The position numbers and the translations under genes were made by a program. Positions 51,708 through 64,000 of a stretch of DNA of 64,000 bases are shown one piece after another (position 1 is the stretch's first letter; every line of letters begins with the position of its first letter). Origin of the DNA: Xylaria sp. FL1777 (taxonomy: Eukaryota; Ascomycota; Sordariomycetes; Xylariales; Xylariaceae); the NCBI GenBank assembly GCA_022578965.1, contig MU400541.1:307870-371869 (forward strand), written 5' to 3'. The notes below the pieces were generated by a model, which had not been told where the DNA came from, searched no databases, and saw only the letters and a list, made by a program, of their open reading frames with translations.

Positions 51708-52806
51708 AAAATATAAAGTACTAAAAGTTTTTAGGTATTTTAAATATTTAGGTTTTTTCGTGCTGTTTTTTTGGACTTTTTTTTTAAAAAACCTAACAAT
51801 TTTTTTTGTTTACGTTTATAAAAACTGCTAGCTTGTTTTTTATAGCTTTTTAAGTTTTCCTTTAAATGCTTTTATATTTCTGTTTTTTATATGTTTTTAT
51901 TTTTTTGTATGCTTTATAACGTTTAGTTTTTTTGTTTTTTAGTTTAGCTTGCTTTACTTTATGCAAGTTTTATTAAGTAAGCTTTATTTTTTTATAGCTT
52001 TTTACTTATAAAAGTAGTATGCTTTTTTTTTTTTTTTAAGGCCTTTTTATTTAATAATAAGTGCTATAAAAAAGCAATAGCTGCGTTTTACGCAAAGTTT
52101 TTAAGCAATAGCTAGCTTATACTTAAAAAACTTTGCTTTTTATTTCTTAATAAAAAACTATATTAGCTTAAAAAACAAAGTATATTTTTAATTATTAATA
52201 ACTTTATATATTAACGCATAAACTTAGATTTATTTAGTATAAATAAGCGTTAAATTTGCTTGTATTATAGCTTTTAGAAGTTTTAGCAACTTTAATTTTT
52301 TTTAGGCTTGTTTTTTGTTTTTTTTCGTTTATATAAAAGCAATTGTGCTTTTTTTTTTATAAAGCACTAGCTTTTTAATAAAAATTTTTTCTTTTTAGCT
52401 CCTTAAGAGTTTTTAACGAATAGTTTTTTAACTGCGCTATTTTAAGAATTATACTAGCATTTTAATACTTAATTATTGTTTTACTAAAAAAAATAAAAGC
52501 GCTTTATAAACTAAACTAAAAAAAACAGTTTAACATTTTTATACGTTTGTTTTAAGCTTTAATAATTAAAAGCTGCTAGCTTAAATGTTTATTGCTAATT
52601 ATAACTAAACTACTTGTACTAAGCAAGCTTTACTTATTGCTAGCTAAAGCAGCTAAATATAATATATTATGTTTTGCTTATAAAAAGTATAGCAATTAAT
52701 AAATAAATAAATTAAACATATAAATTAACAATAATAAATTGCTTGTTTGTTAGTTTTATAGTATTATTTATAGTAAGTAAAAGATCGGCCTTACTAAGAA
52801 CACTAA
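51708..52806 (-). other. Leader and possible upstream reading frame of A3
   Basis: Reverse complement of 22352-23450. Some GC-containing phrases survive here (gatcggcc near 52,785), probably the best view of the primer-binding region of element A. Confidence 0.4.
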
Positions 52807-53110
52807 TAAAATAAAGCAGTGCAATCGTGTAAAATTTACTATACTACTTCAATTGCAAAAAAATAAGTTATAACTTATGCATTTAAGCAATTAGGCCATA
52901 TATAAATTAAGAAATTAAACAATTAATTAAAAAGCTATTTAATAATACAAATAAAGCAACTATAGCTAATTTCTATTTTTTTTTGCCTGTTTGTTAAGTT
53001 TATACTTTAAAATTTAGCGCAATACCTATATTTTCATTTCTACTATATAACTTAGCTTAAACTTACTTTAATTAGCTAGTTAGCTCATTTAGCCACTTTA
53101 CTTTACTTTA
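52807..53110 (-). repeat. 5' LTR of A3 (304 bp)
   Basis: On the plus strand it starts taaaataaag and ends ctttacttta. It keeps several cytosines (tacttca, cctgtttgtt, ccactt) lost in the partner LTR. Confidence 0.92.
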
Positions 53111-53114
53111 ATAT

Positions 53115-55336
53115 ATAAAGCGTTTTAAAGCTAACTTAGCTTATATAGCATTATTTTATTAAATAATAAAAACATATTTTTATAACTACTTATATAGTAC
53201 TAATTAACCTTTATTATATTATTTATTATTAATAATAAATAAATATTAAAAATTTAAGTAATTAAATTAAACTAATTATGTTTTAATTGTTTTAATAAGC
53301 ATAATTATAAAGTTACTATACTTTATATAATAACTAAAACAGTTTGCAATATAATATTTTTTCTATAATTAGTTTAAGCTATTAATATAGTATTATTATA
53401 ACAAAATATTATATGCTAAATTAACTTAATTTGCTTAACTTTAAGCTTAAGCTTATATAATTTATTAAATTAACAATAATTTAAAATAGCATTAGTAATA
53501 GCTTATATAAAGTTATATTTTAACATATACTATTAGTTATGTTTTAATTGCAGCAAAATATACTATATAAAATACTAAATATAATTATTAAGTAAATGCT
53601 TTAATACTGCATTATTAGCTAGTTTATTTAGTTTACTAAGCTTTCTAATAAATTTTAAAAGTTTTAAAGCTATTAGTTTTTTTAAAAAATAACTATTAAT
53701 TAAGCTAAAGCTAAAATTATTAAAAGTTTGCAGTTTTATAATAAAATAAAAAAATAATACTAATTAATAAATTAATAAATAAAGCTTAACTTTTAACTGT
53801 TTAAGTTTAAAACATTATAACATAATAAAGTATTTTAATTATAAAGTTAACACTAAATATAAGTATTACTATAAAAAGCTTTAAGCAATGTTATAATTGT
53901 TATTTTTAGGTTTTGTTAGCAAATAGTTTATAAGTATAAATAGTATATATATATATATAAAATAAACCCTAGCTTAAAAATCAACAAGAATGCCTTAAAC
54001 TAAAATACATAAAACGCAAGCTTTAAACTTACAAATATATTTACATAAGCTTTTAAAAAAAATAAGTCGTAGCTTATAGCAAGCATAGCTTGCTGTTTTA
54101 TGTTTTTAGTTTAAAGCACTTAAAATAAGCTAAACATTAATATTAGCTTTTTTTTAAGCTAAAAAAAGTTTATTATAACTATAAAACAAAAGCTAAAGTA
54201 TTTATTATAAAGCTATTTATTATTTATAGTTTTAAAAAAACTGTTTATTATAAGTTTACGTTTATAAACTTTAAAGTAAAACATAATACAATAAAGTACT
54301 AAAAATAACAACATAAAATTATAAACATAAAACTACAAAAATTAAAAAGCATACATTATAAAAAAGCAAAGCAATTAAGCAACTTTATTAAGCATTAAAT
54401 ACTAAAATTTTACTAAAACTTCTAGCTATTAAATATATAATAATGCTAACTTTTAAAAGTTATATAAACACCTTTTAATTAGCTTATTTATATAAAACCT
54501 CCGGCTTTTTTACTTATTGTAGCTTTTTTTGCTTTTTTAATTGCAACTTAAAGTTATATATTAGCTATAAATATAGCTTAAATATCTTTATTAATATAAA
54601 AATAACGCATAGCTATATAAGCTTTAATAAACAATCAAAGTTCTTTATTAATTTCTTTAAGCTAAAGAATTATTAATAATACCTAAAATTAAAAAAACTT
54701 TAATAGTTAAAATAAGCATAAAGTAAAGCTTAAAAATATATAAACATTAATATAGTTAAAAGTACTTATAAAACTATAACTGCTATTTTAAATGCTTATT
54801 TTGCTTTTTTTATATTATAAGCACTTAATAAACTTACTAATAATATTACAAACATAAAAATTATTAATGTTTTTATATAATTAGCATAAAAAAAACAGCA
54901 ATAAAAAGTATATAATATATTACTATAATATAAGCAATATAGTAATAATATAGCTTAAGCATTTTAGCATGCTTAATAAATATAAATTTTAAGGCTATTA
55001 ATAATACTTTAGCGCAAAACATTAAAGCATTTACTTTTATTTTAAAAATTAGCGTTATAGCAAAAAAACATAACAATAAGCAGTTATAAAACCTTAAACT
55101 ATATAATAGTAAGCTATTAGCTATTTTATTTAGTATTATAAATTAAATAATAAATAAAAACTGCAGCAAAATAACTTATAACTTTAAATATATAAGCTTA
55201 ATATTAATTAGCATATATATTTAAGCTAAACTAGTTATAAATATATATTATAAAAAGCATAGCAGTTATAGTAAAATAGATTTTATATAATTGCAATACA
55301 TTAATAATTAATTATATTATAAACTAAGCATTTTAA
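53115..55336. other. Unassigned AT-rich DNA between A3 and B2
   Basis: No retroelement domain or RNA gene seen. It holds a 24-bp AT palindrome (53219-53242), a short (TA)n run near 53945-53959 and a small hairpin at 54078-54094. The minus-strand open frame at 54873-55076 (67 codons, Ile/Tyr/Leu-rich) looks like chance in AT-rich DNA. Confidence 0.55.
54078..54094. repeat. Small inverted repeat
   Basis: agcaagc and gcttgct separated by ata form a perfect 7-bp stem with a 3-base loop. GC-containing for this region, but short; function not known. Confidence 0.5.
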
Positions 55337-55341
55337 TATAT

Positions 55342-55858
55342 TGTTACAAAATGGGTTAACTAAGCCGGTTAAAAGCCAGGTGTGAAAAAAGCATGCGCGG
55401 AAAAAGTCCTATTTGTTAAGAAAATATGTATTTAAACTACTATAAAGGTTTAATGCATAGACTTAATAAACTTAAGCGTTAAGTTTATTAAGCCTTAGAC
55501 TTAATGAACTTAAGCGTTAAGTTTATTAAGCTTTAAACTTAAAACGATATAGCGTTAAATCTATTAAAAAAAGCAACGTTTATAAATTACTACTACTGTT
55601 TTTTTTGTTTATATAATTATGCACTTTTTATATTTAGTTACTTATTTAGTTTTTAGCTCTTTAGCTATTAATTTTTTTATAACTGCTAAGCACTAATATA
55701 TTTATTACTTTTAATCTTTTAAAACTTTTATTAATGCATAATAATAAATGTACTTCAAAAACTTTTTTAATAAACTACTATTAAAGATCTTATTATTACT
55801 TATAAATCAAGACCTTAAAGGCAAGCTTGTTATATTAATATATAATAAATCTGTTATA
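55342..55858 (+). repeat. 5' LTR of B2 (517 bp)
   Basis: Starts tgttacaaaa and ends aaatctgttata. The outer 60 bp stay GC-containing (gccggttaaaagccaggtgtg), as in B1. It contains the two 38-bp tandem units. Confidence 0.93.
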
Positions 55859-55985
55859 TTTTAATAGCTTTTTAATTAATAGAACTTAATATATAAAAAC
55901 AAATATTAGTATAAAAAGTTAAATAATAAACAATTTATAAAATAAACTTTTAAAGGTATACTAAGGAAATATTTAAAAAACAGAA

Positions 55986-57430
55986 ATGCTAAACAACATT
56001 ACGTAAATAAACTTTACTTAATAACTAATAAACTAGATCTAAGTTATATTATTAAAAACAAAAAGTTAAAAATTAAGTTTAAAGATTTTAAAAACTTTTA
56101 GAACTAGCAACGTACTAAAACAATAAACTTTAGTACTTTTATTAGCTATTTTTATTAAAAAAAAAGCAATAACAAAAGAAAAAAAGTTAAGCAGTAGTAA
56201 TAAAAAAGAACTAATATTAACGCTAGCACTATAAAGCAAACTAGTTGCTTTAATTTAAAAAGCAGCTTAAATACTAAGCGTTATAACTTTTAAACTAGCA
56301 TAAATACTAGCTATAATAATTAAAGTAATAATAATAACTACTATTATAATAATAAGTTAAGGTTTTAAATAAGTAATTATGCTATAATTAATGCTAATAT
56401 TACTATTAGTAAACTTAACGCTTATTTTTATTACTACTATACTTAAAGTAATAACTTAAAATAAAAAACCTAATTTTTTACTACTATTGTTGCTTTTATT
56501 ATTAAAATTATTTACAATATTAAAAATGCTAAACATTAAAGGTTTTAAACTTATTGCTTTAAAACCTTATAATAGATTTATAAATATAAAAGCTTTTTTG
56601 ATTTATATTAAATTTTATTTAAAATAGCACTTTATTATTATTACAAAGGAAAATTAAAAAATAATAACTACTTTATAGTTTTTGTTAAAAAAAGTACTAA
56701 AATAGTTTTAACTTATTTTAAAAGATTTTTTAAAAGCTAATAAGTTAACTAACTTTAAGCTAAAAACAAAAAAAATTTTTAAAAACTACATTAAGTTTAA
56801 AAATTAAATAAAAGCATTATTTAAAAATACTTAAAAAACAAAACATGCAAAAAAAGCACTTTATTGCTTAAAACAAACAAAAGCAGCAGCAAATTATACT
56901 ATAAAATTTAAACAATTAGCAGTAATTTTAAAATTGCTTAAGCTTACACTGTTTTATTTATTTTATAGTAAACTTAAAACTTAAGTTTAAAATAAACTAT
57001 ACAAAATAAATAAACTAGCAAAAATTAATACGTATATTAATATAGTTATTATAATTAATTAATAATTATTTAACTAGTATTTTAAAACTAAAAAAACTAA
57101 AAAAAATAAAAAAAAAAATACTTAAAAGAGTATTAAACAAAGATTTAAGCAAATTAATAAAATTTAGAAATAATAATCTTAAAATATATTTAAAGTTAAA
57201 TATTATAACTATAAAAAAAAAAAACACTTTTAAAGATAATGCTAATTCGAAAAAAAGAACAAAAAAAAAAGCTATAAAAAAAAAAAGATTTTTTAACTTA
57301 AGAAAAAAGTACAAGTTGTAAAAGTTTAAAACAATAAAAAACAACAAAGCAATTTAAAAAATATGTTTTTAAAGCAAAAATATAAAATTATTGTTTTAAG
57401 TTAAAATAAAAGTGCTATACTAAATAAAAC
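55986..57430 (+). pseudogene. gag: gag of B2
   Basis: ATG at 55986, as in B1. The zinc knuckle near 57200-57241 keeps His (CAC) and the last Cys, while the first two Cys codons are TAT, a pattern complementary to B1. The minus-strand open frame at 57066-57347 is the antisense shadow. End approximate. Confidence 0.8.
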
Positions 57431-58534
57431 TAAATGCTTTATTTATATAAGTTAAAATAAACAAGCATACAAATATTATTTAAAAGCTTTATAGTTATTA
57501 AAATAAATTGCAAAAAAATATATTTACTATATAAACAATTAAAGTTATTTAATATATAATTTAAAAAAATGGTTTAATTAAAAGTAATAAACAACAAAAA
57601 GTAATAAGTTAATGCAATTAATAGATTTATAAAACTATAAAAATTTTAAACTATTAAAGCTTAAAATGTAGCTTAAAAAAAAGTTATGTTTAAAGAAACA
57701 AAACTATAATTATAAATAGTATAATTATTAAACTAATTATAAACTACTAAAACACTTAGTTATTAAGTAAACTTAAAAAAACAGAACTTATAAAACTTTA
57801 AAGCAAAAATAAATAAAATTAAAAGCTATAAAGAATACTACAAAAAAAAAACTAATAAAAATAAACGAAATATTTTTATAGCTTAAACTGCTTTAAATGT
57901 AACAAAACAAAAAAGCATTAATAATTAACACAAAAACTAATATGTTTTAAAAACTAAAACTAGTAATTTAATTAATTGCTAAAAATTACTATTATAATAA
58001 AACTATAATAAAAAACAATAATAATATTTTATGCTTAAAAAATTTAAAACATAACAAAGTACTATAAAATTGCTATATAATATATTATTGCTATTAATAT
58101 TTACTTAATAAACTAAAAAATAATTAGTTTTTTAAACAAATTATAAAAATAAAAATATAAGACTTTTATAAATTAAAATAGTTAGTTATAACTATAGTTT
58201 ACTATAAAAATTTATAAAGATTTACAACATTTAAAAAGAATTTTAATTATATTTACAATATTATTTTAAAAGAATGTAAAAATAACTGCTATAAATATTA
58301 TTAGTTAATTAAAGCATAGCTATACTAAAAAATAGTTGCTAGAAGCAAAAAGCTTAAAAACTACAATTTAAAGCTTAACTAAAAGCAAAAACAAAACAAA
58401 GCATAATAATATCTAAAGTACGAAATAAAATAAGCATTTAAACATCTAACAAAAAAAAGTTAAAAAACAAAATAAGCATTTATTAAAAAGGCAGTAAGTA
58501 GCTAAAAAAACTAAAGCTTTACGTAAAATTTGAT

Positions 58535-61500
58535 ATAATAACTAGCAAAACTAATTTAAAGTTAAACTTATATATTAAAGAAAAAAATATAACATTTTAA
58601 TTAACTTAAAAATATAAACTAACATAATTTTACTTAAAATAACAAAATAAAATGAAATTTTTTAAAAATATAAGTAAAAATCTTAAAAAATTAAAAGATT
58701 TAATAAAAGCATTTTTAGCTATAATAATAGTTATATACTTAAAGAAACTAAACTTTTTAATATATTTATATAAAAATACAAAAAACAAATTATATTAAAT
58801 ATTACTAATATATTTAATTATAATATTATTTTAGAAATATTATAGCTAAAAACTAGTAACTTTTTGATTTAATAAAAAGCAAAAACTATTAATTAAAAAA
58901 GCAAAAAATAAAGCAAGAAAATTAGAAAAATCGCAAAAAAAATCCTAAACAGAATACTAAAAGTATATTACAGATTTTACAAATTATTTAAAAAAAAAAA
59001 AAAAAAAAAACTTCTTAAATATAGTTTATAAAATTACTACATTTTTATTAAAGAAAAATGTTAACTAAAGCTTTATTAAGTATACTATATAAGCTTAAAC
59101 AAAACAAACGTTTTGTAAAAATATATTTAAAAAAACTTAGCAAAAGGATTTTTAAAAAAGTTTTAGTTATTTGTTAAATACTTTACAGTGCTAGTACTTA
59201 AAATAAAAAATAAAAAACAACTAATTAATAAAAAAGAAAAACTAATATAGCAAGTAATAGTTAACTATTAATTATTAAACATAATTATTATTATAAATAA
59301 ATACTTTTTTACTTTATTAGTAACTATAAAAAAAAACATTAGCTAAGCAAAATAGTTTATAATAGTTAATATTTTAAATAAATATTATGCTATTAAAATA
59401 GCTAAAAAAAAAAAATAAAAAACTGCTATACAAATAGTATATAAACTATATAAGTATATAGTTATGCTATAAGAACTACAAAACGCACTAGTTAGCTTTT
59501 AACACATAATAATAACAATTCTATAGAAGTTTTTAAATAAGTTTATATTTATTTACTTAAATAATATTTTAATTTACTTTAAAATACTAAAAAAACATAA
59601 AAAACATATAACTTAAGTGTTAAAAATACTTAAATAAGCAGAATTATAACTTAATACAAAAAAGTATGTATAGCATATATAGAAAATTAACTTTTTAAGA
59701 TTTATAATTACTTTAAAACAAATATAAATTTAATAGTTAAAAATTAATATAGTATAAAACTAAAAAATATTTAACTTAGCTACTATTATAAACATATAAT
59801 AAGCATTAAAATTTTTAAACTATGTTTAAATGTTAATTTAAAACTTTAAAAAAATAGCATTTTATTTTATAAAGTATATAAAAAAAAAATATAAAAGAAA
59901 ATTTTTCTTAATTTTAAAAGAAGCTTAAAAAGCTTTTAAAAAACTAAAACTAAAAGTTATTTTTAACTTTATAGTTAAACTACTTAATTTATAAAAAAAG
60001 AAAAAGCTAAAAATAAATGCTTTAAATAGTATAATTGCAAAAGTTTTAAAACAACTAAAAAATAATAAAAAATAGCATTTAGTAGCTTATTACTTTAAAG
60101 CACTATAAAACGTAGCATTATAATACTTTATATATAATAAAGAACTGCTTGCAATTATTATAGCATTTAAAAAATAAGAACTGTTTTTTATAAGAACTAT
60201 AAAGCTAATTAAGATTTATTTAAATTATTAAAACTTAACAAAATTTATAACTATATAAAAGATTATTAAACAACATAAAAATTAAATAGTTTTTTTTTTT
60301 AAGTTTAACTTTAAAATATATTATATTAAAGAAAAAGAAAATATTTAAGCAAATATACTTAGTTAATAAAATTAAAAGGAATTTAAAGTTTTAAAAAAGA
60401 ATATTTAAGTATTATATCTTTAAAAAAATAAAAGCTTAAAAATTAAAATTATATTTAAGGACTTTATAAATATATAGCTATAATAAGCTTATAACTTAAA
60501 AAAGTTAATATAATTATAAAAATATAAAAAATTAAAAAATAATAAGCTAATATATAAACATAAGGTTTATTTATTAGAATTTTTATAAAACAAGTTTATT
60601 AAAAAATTTTATAAATACTTATTATATAAATACTAAAAAGCAATAAAAATAGTTAAACAACTATAAAAAAAATACAATTTTTTAAAACTATAAAACATAG
60701 TTAAATTTATTATAAAAAAGTACAATATTTGTAATAAAGCTAAAGTAGCTTAATATAAGCTTTATAAACTGCTATAATTTATATAAATACTTAAATAAGC
60801 ATAGTATACTATTGTTTAAAATTTTATTATAGCATTACTTTTATTAATTAATTTGGTTATAAAAGTATAATATAATAAAATATAAGTTATTATTAATAGA
60901 TTTATTAAGTATGCTTACTTTTTATTGTTTAAAGAAAATATAATAGCTAAATAACTTGCATATGCTTTTATACGCTAATATTTAAATAAATATAAGCTAC
61001 TAAAAAAAATTGTTTTAAACTAAAATAAATTGTTTAATTTTAAGTTTAAAACTAGTTTTTTTAAACTTATTAGTGTTAAACTAAAGTTTTTAACTGCTTA
61101 CTATTTATAAACAAATAAATAAACAAAAAGATTAAATTAAATATTAAAACAATATTTATAAAGTTATATTAATTATTAATAAAACAATTAAGTAAAACTA
61201 TTATTAATAGTATAAATTTTATATAATATATTAATAAACGAAAATATAAACGTATTTTTATATAAAGCTGTTTATAAATAGCAAGCAACTATTAAAAAAC
61301 AAAAAAAAATATTAATAAAAGTATTTGTTATTTTAATTATAGTATTTTAAGCAAAAACTATTGCAATAGAAATTAAAACGTTACAAGCTAAACTATAACT
61401 ACGTTTTTAATTTTTATAACAACAAATATTAATATATTACAACAAAAAACAAACTAAAGAATTAACCTTTAAAAAAGAAAACAAGGTTTATTTGTTATAA

Positions 61501-61895
61501 CAAAAACAAAACGTAAACATTAATATTTCTTAAATTAAAACAAAACAACTAAGCAATAAATTAAAATTTAAAAAATTTAGTTTTTTTAAAATTAAAAAAA
61601 TTATTTTACTTACTAATTATAAACTGTTATTACTAAAGAATATGTAAATCTATTTTATTTTTTACATTTTTTTACTAGAACTAGTACTTATTAGAACATT
61701 TATTAAAATATAACTAGAAATAAAAACAGATTAAAACATTTATAAAGTTAAAAATATATTAGATTTTTATTAAAACAACAATAACGTTAAATATTTTGTT
61801 AAATAAAGAAAATATTTATATGCTAATAATACTTAAAAACTTAAAAAATATTTAAAAACCGCTAAAATAATTATAAACTAGTTTTACTATTAATA
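58535..61895 (+). pseudogene. pol: pol of B2 with chromodomain
   Basis: Same order as B1: protease, RT, RNase H, integrase, chromodomain. The RT box reads YLNNILIY with AAT AAT at 59560-59565. The chromodomain lies at about 61735-61855 and keeps YKVKNILDF. Many further stops, all of the TAA/TAG type where read. Limits transferred from B1. Confidence 0.87.
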
Positions 61896-62558
61896 CTTTA
61901 ACTAGCTAAAGCTAAAAAAAAAGGATTAACTTTAAATAAAACGTTTAGCGTGTTTTAATTAAACTTTAAAGAAACAACTAATAATAGTTGTACTGCTTTA
62001 ACGCGCTATTTTTGTTTTTTAGTTATATAACGCTTTTTTGCTTTAATTTGCTTAAGCTTTTTTAAACTACTTAAACTACAAGCTATAGTAGCAGCTATTT
62101 TTTTTTGCTATAATTTTTTTTATTGCTTAAAATAACGGATTTTTGCACTTATTTTTTTATGCTTTTTTATTAGCAAGTTTAATTTATTTTTTAGCTTTTT
62201 GTGCTAAAAAATAAGCTGCTATATTTGCTTTAAAAATAAACTTTTAGCGTTATAATTTGCTTGTTTAGCTATAACATATTTAATACATTAATTAAAGTTA
62301 AATTTTAATATTAAACATTTTATGCTATAACAATTGCAGCAAAAGCATAAAGCTATTTTAATTAATTTTAGTTTAATAAAAAAAAGCAAAGCAAAGTTTT
62401 ATTAAGCTTTTTGTTTAAAACATAACAAGCGAGGTTTTTTAGAAACCTTACTAGATATAATAAGCGCAAAAAACAAAAAATAAAAAATAAAAAAAGAAAA
62501 CTTACAAAAAAGGAAATATAGAATTGTTAAAATAATAATTATAAAAGAAAAAAGATAA

Positions 62559-63075
62559 TGTTACAAAATAGGTTAACTAGGCTAGTTAAAAGCCAGGTAT
62601 AAAAAAAGCATGCGCAAAAAAAGTTCTATTTATTAAAAAAATATGTATTTAAACTATTATAAGGGTTTAATGCATAAACTTAATAAACTTAAGCGTTAAG
62701 TTTATTAAGCTTTAGATTTAATAAATTTAAGCGTTAAGTTTATTAAGCTTTGAACTTAAAACAATATAACGTTAAGTTTATTAAAAAAAGCAACGTTTAT
62801 AAATTATTACTACTGTTTTTTTTGTTTATATAATTATGCACTTTTTATATTTAGTTATTTACTTAGTTTTTAGCTTTTTAGCTATTAATTTTTTTATAAT
62901 TGCTAAGCACTAATATATTTATTACTTTTAATCCTTTAAGATTTTTATTAATGCATAGTAGTAAGAGTACTTTAAAAACTTTCTTAACGGACTACTATTA
63001 AGGATCCTATTATTACTTGCAAATTAAGACTCCAAAGGCAAGCCTGTTATATTAATGTATGACAGGTCTATTATA
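62559..63075 (+). repeat. 3' LTR of B2 (517 bp)
   Basis: Preceded by a purine run aaaagaaaaaaga (probable polypurine tract). It starts tgttacaaaa and ends ggtctattata. As in B1, the last 150 bp are less mutated (aggatcctatt, gactccaaaggc) than in the 5' LTR. Confidence 0.93.
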
Positions 63076-63080
63076 TATAT

Positions 63081-63905
63081 TAAAGCAAACATAAATTAAG
63101 CATATAATAATAATAATAATAGAAATAATAAAGTTAATAGTTAAAAAAGAAAAAAATTAGCATAAATAACTAAATAAAATAATTTATTACTTATTGCTAT
63201 TTTATATTGCTTAATATATAAGCTACTTATAAGTTATATTTACTTAATAAGCTTATTATAAAAAGCATAAAAACAGCTTAAAAAATAAATATACAAAAAG
63301 CAAACTAAAAAATAATAAGCAATTAACTTTACTTATAACTTAATTATAACTTAGTTATAAAAAAACTAATATAGCAAAAAGCTAATAGTAATATTAAAGC
63401 AAGCAAACTATAATATACTAGCAATATAATAAAAAAAGGTTTAAAAAAAAATTAGAAAAAAAAAGCAGTATATTTAGCTAAATAAATACTAAAACTAAAA
63501 AAACTGCTGCAAGTAATATAAAGCAAGCAATAATACTAAAGCAAGCAAACTATAAAGCAAAAAAAATATAAAAAAAAAAAAAACTATAAAGTAACTACAT
63601 AAAAGTGCATATACTTAATTAATAGTATAATGCAAATAAATAAATAACCTAAAAGCAAAAAAGTAAAAAGCAAAGCACTTAATAAAATTGTAGCAAAACT
63701 AGTACAACCTAAAAATAAATATAAAATGTTTTTATTTAGCTACTAAAAAAAAAGTAAGCTGCTTATAGCTTACTTTTAATTTATAAGCATAATTTTTACT
63801 TATATATATAAAAAATAAAAACTAGTATAGCTAATAAGCTATTAGCTTAAGTAATATAATATATATTATAATAATTAAGCTTTTTTATATTTAAAACTTA
63901 TTTAA
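63081..63905. other. Unassigned AT-rich DNA right of B2
   Basis: No gene recognised. The phrase aaagcaagcaaactata occurs at about 63395 and again at 63540. An 11-bp stem hairpin lies at 63750-63777. Confidence 0.55.
63750..63777. repeat. Perfect 11-bp inverted repeat
   Basis: aaaagtaagct and agcttactttt separated by gcttat. It resembles a hairpin terminator but lies next to no gene; more likely the trace of a small element or chance. Confidence 0.55.
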
Positions 63906-64000
63906 TTATTTTATTTATTTTATTTATTTTATTTATTTTATTTATTTTATTTATTTTATTTATTTTATTTATTTTATTTATTTTATTTATTTTATTTATT
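63906..64000 (+). repeat. 9-bp microsatellite (TTTATTTTA)n, runs off the window
   Basis: About ten and a half near-perfect units with alternating 4- and 5-base spacing of A. Perfect in its last 90 bp, unlike the mutated surroundings, so recent slippage expansion is likely. The right end is not in the window. Confidence 0.92.

Larger units (their letters stand above)
38131..53110 (-). mobile_element. Complete family A LTR retrotransposon copy A3 (14,980 bp), minus strand
   Basis: Reverse complement of A2 along its whole length; position x in A2 is at about 75,158 minus x here. Target duplication atat at 38127-38130 and 53111-53114. It contains the same order of parts on the minus strand. Some sites are better preserved than in A2, for instance gatcggcctt just inside the 5' LTR near 52,790. 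Confidence 0.93.
55342..63075 (+). mobile_element. Complete family B chromovirus copy B2 (7734 bp)
   Basis: Collinear with B1. Target duplication tatat at 55337-55341 and at 63076-63080, exact. It carries LTRs of 517 bp, gag and pol with chromodomain. It is more AT-biased than B1 in pol, and the LTRs end tctattata where B1 keeps gtccgttaca. Not nested in another recognised element. Confidence 0.95.

Noticed and set aside
53966..53973. aaccctag, resembling the fungal telomere repeat
   Set aside because: A single occurrence without any array.
54873..55076. Minus-strand open frame of 67 codons, Ile/Tyr/Leu-rich
   Set aside because: Length and composition are expected by chance at this base composition; no motif.
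1..64000. Organelle, apicoplast or AT-rich bacterial genome
   Set aside because: No rRNA, tRNA or conserved genes, but many chromovirus copies with transition-only divergence, which is typical of RIP-affected fungal nuclear DNA.

Overview
The window reads as an AT-rich, gene-poor block of a filamentous ascomycete (Pezizomycotina) nuclear genome, built almost entirely of LTR retrotransposons wrecked by C-to-T / G-to-A mutation of the RIP (repeat-induced point mutation) type. A hand count of 7201-7500 gives 52 G+C in 300 bases (17%). Copies of the same element differ by transitions only, old reading frames are broken almost exclusively by TAA and TAG, and catalytic Asp codons have become Asn. 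The species cannot be named from this. I see no intact protein gene, tRNA or rRNA.

Two element families explain about 90% of the window. Family A is a very large Ty3/gypsy-type element (14.98 kb, 304-bp LTRs, 4-bp target duplications). It carries gag with a CX2CX4HX4C knuckle, then protease, reverse transcriptase, RNase H and integrase, then an unusual 2.8-kb non-assigned stretch and a further decayed reading frame of about 775 codons downstream of integrase (here called ORF3) that I do not recognise. Family B is a 7.73-kb Ty3/gypsy chromovirus (516-517-bp LTRs, 5-bp target duplications) with gag, protease, reverse transcriptase, RNase H, integrase and a C-terminal chromodomain.

Layout: 1-9093 is the 3' part of copy A1 (+), inserted in B0, a family B copy on the minus strand (9094-12202). 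B0 is interrupted inside its own LTR by the complete copy B1 (+, 12208-19940), and the outer part of the B0 LTR resumes at 19946-20176. Then follow 1.9 kb of unassigned AT-rich DNA, complete copy A2 (+, 22048-37026), 1.1 kb unassigned, complete copy A3 (-, 38131-53110, inverted relative to A2), 2.2 kb unassigned, complete copy B2 (+, 55342-63075), and 0.9 kb ending in a 9-bp microsatellite that runs off the window.

The order of events can be read from the nesting: B0 inserted first, then A1 and B1 landed inside it. All copies are mutated, so none should be able to move by itself. The chromodomain of family B, a module that in other chromoviruses steers integration to H3K9-methylated chromatin, fits with this nested heterochromatic setting. 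The most unusual points are the oversized family A element with an extra unknown ORF, the 15-kb inverted pair A2/A3, a strong depletion of TpC among surviving cytosines, and the GC-richer, little-mutated alternative U3 in the B0 LTR.
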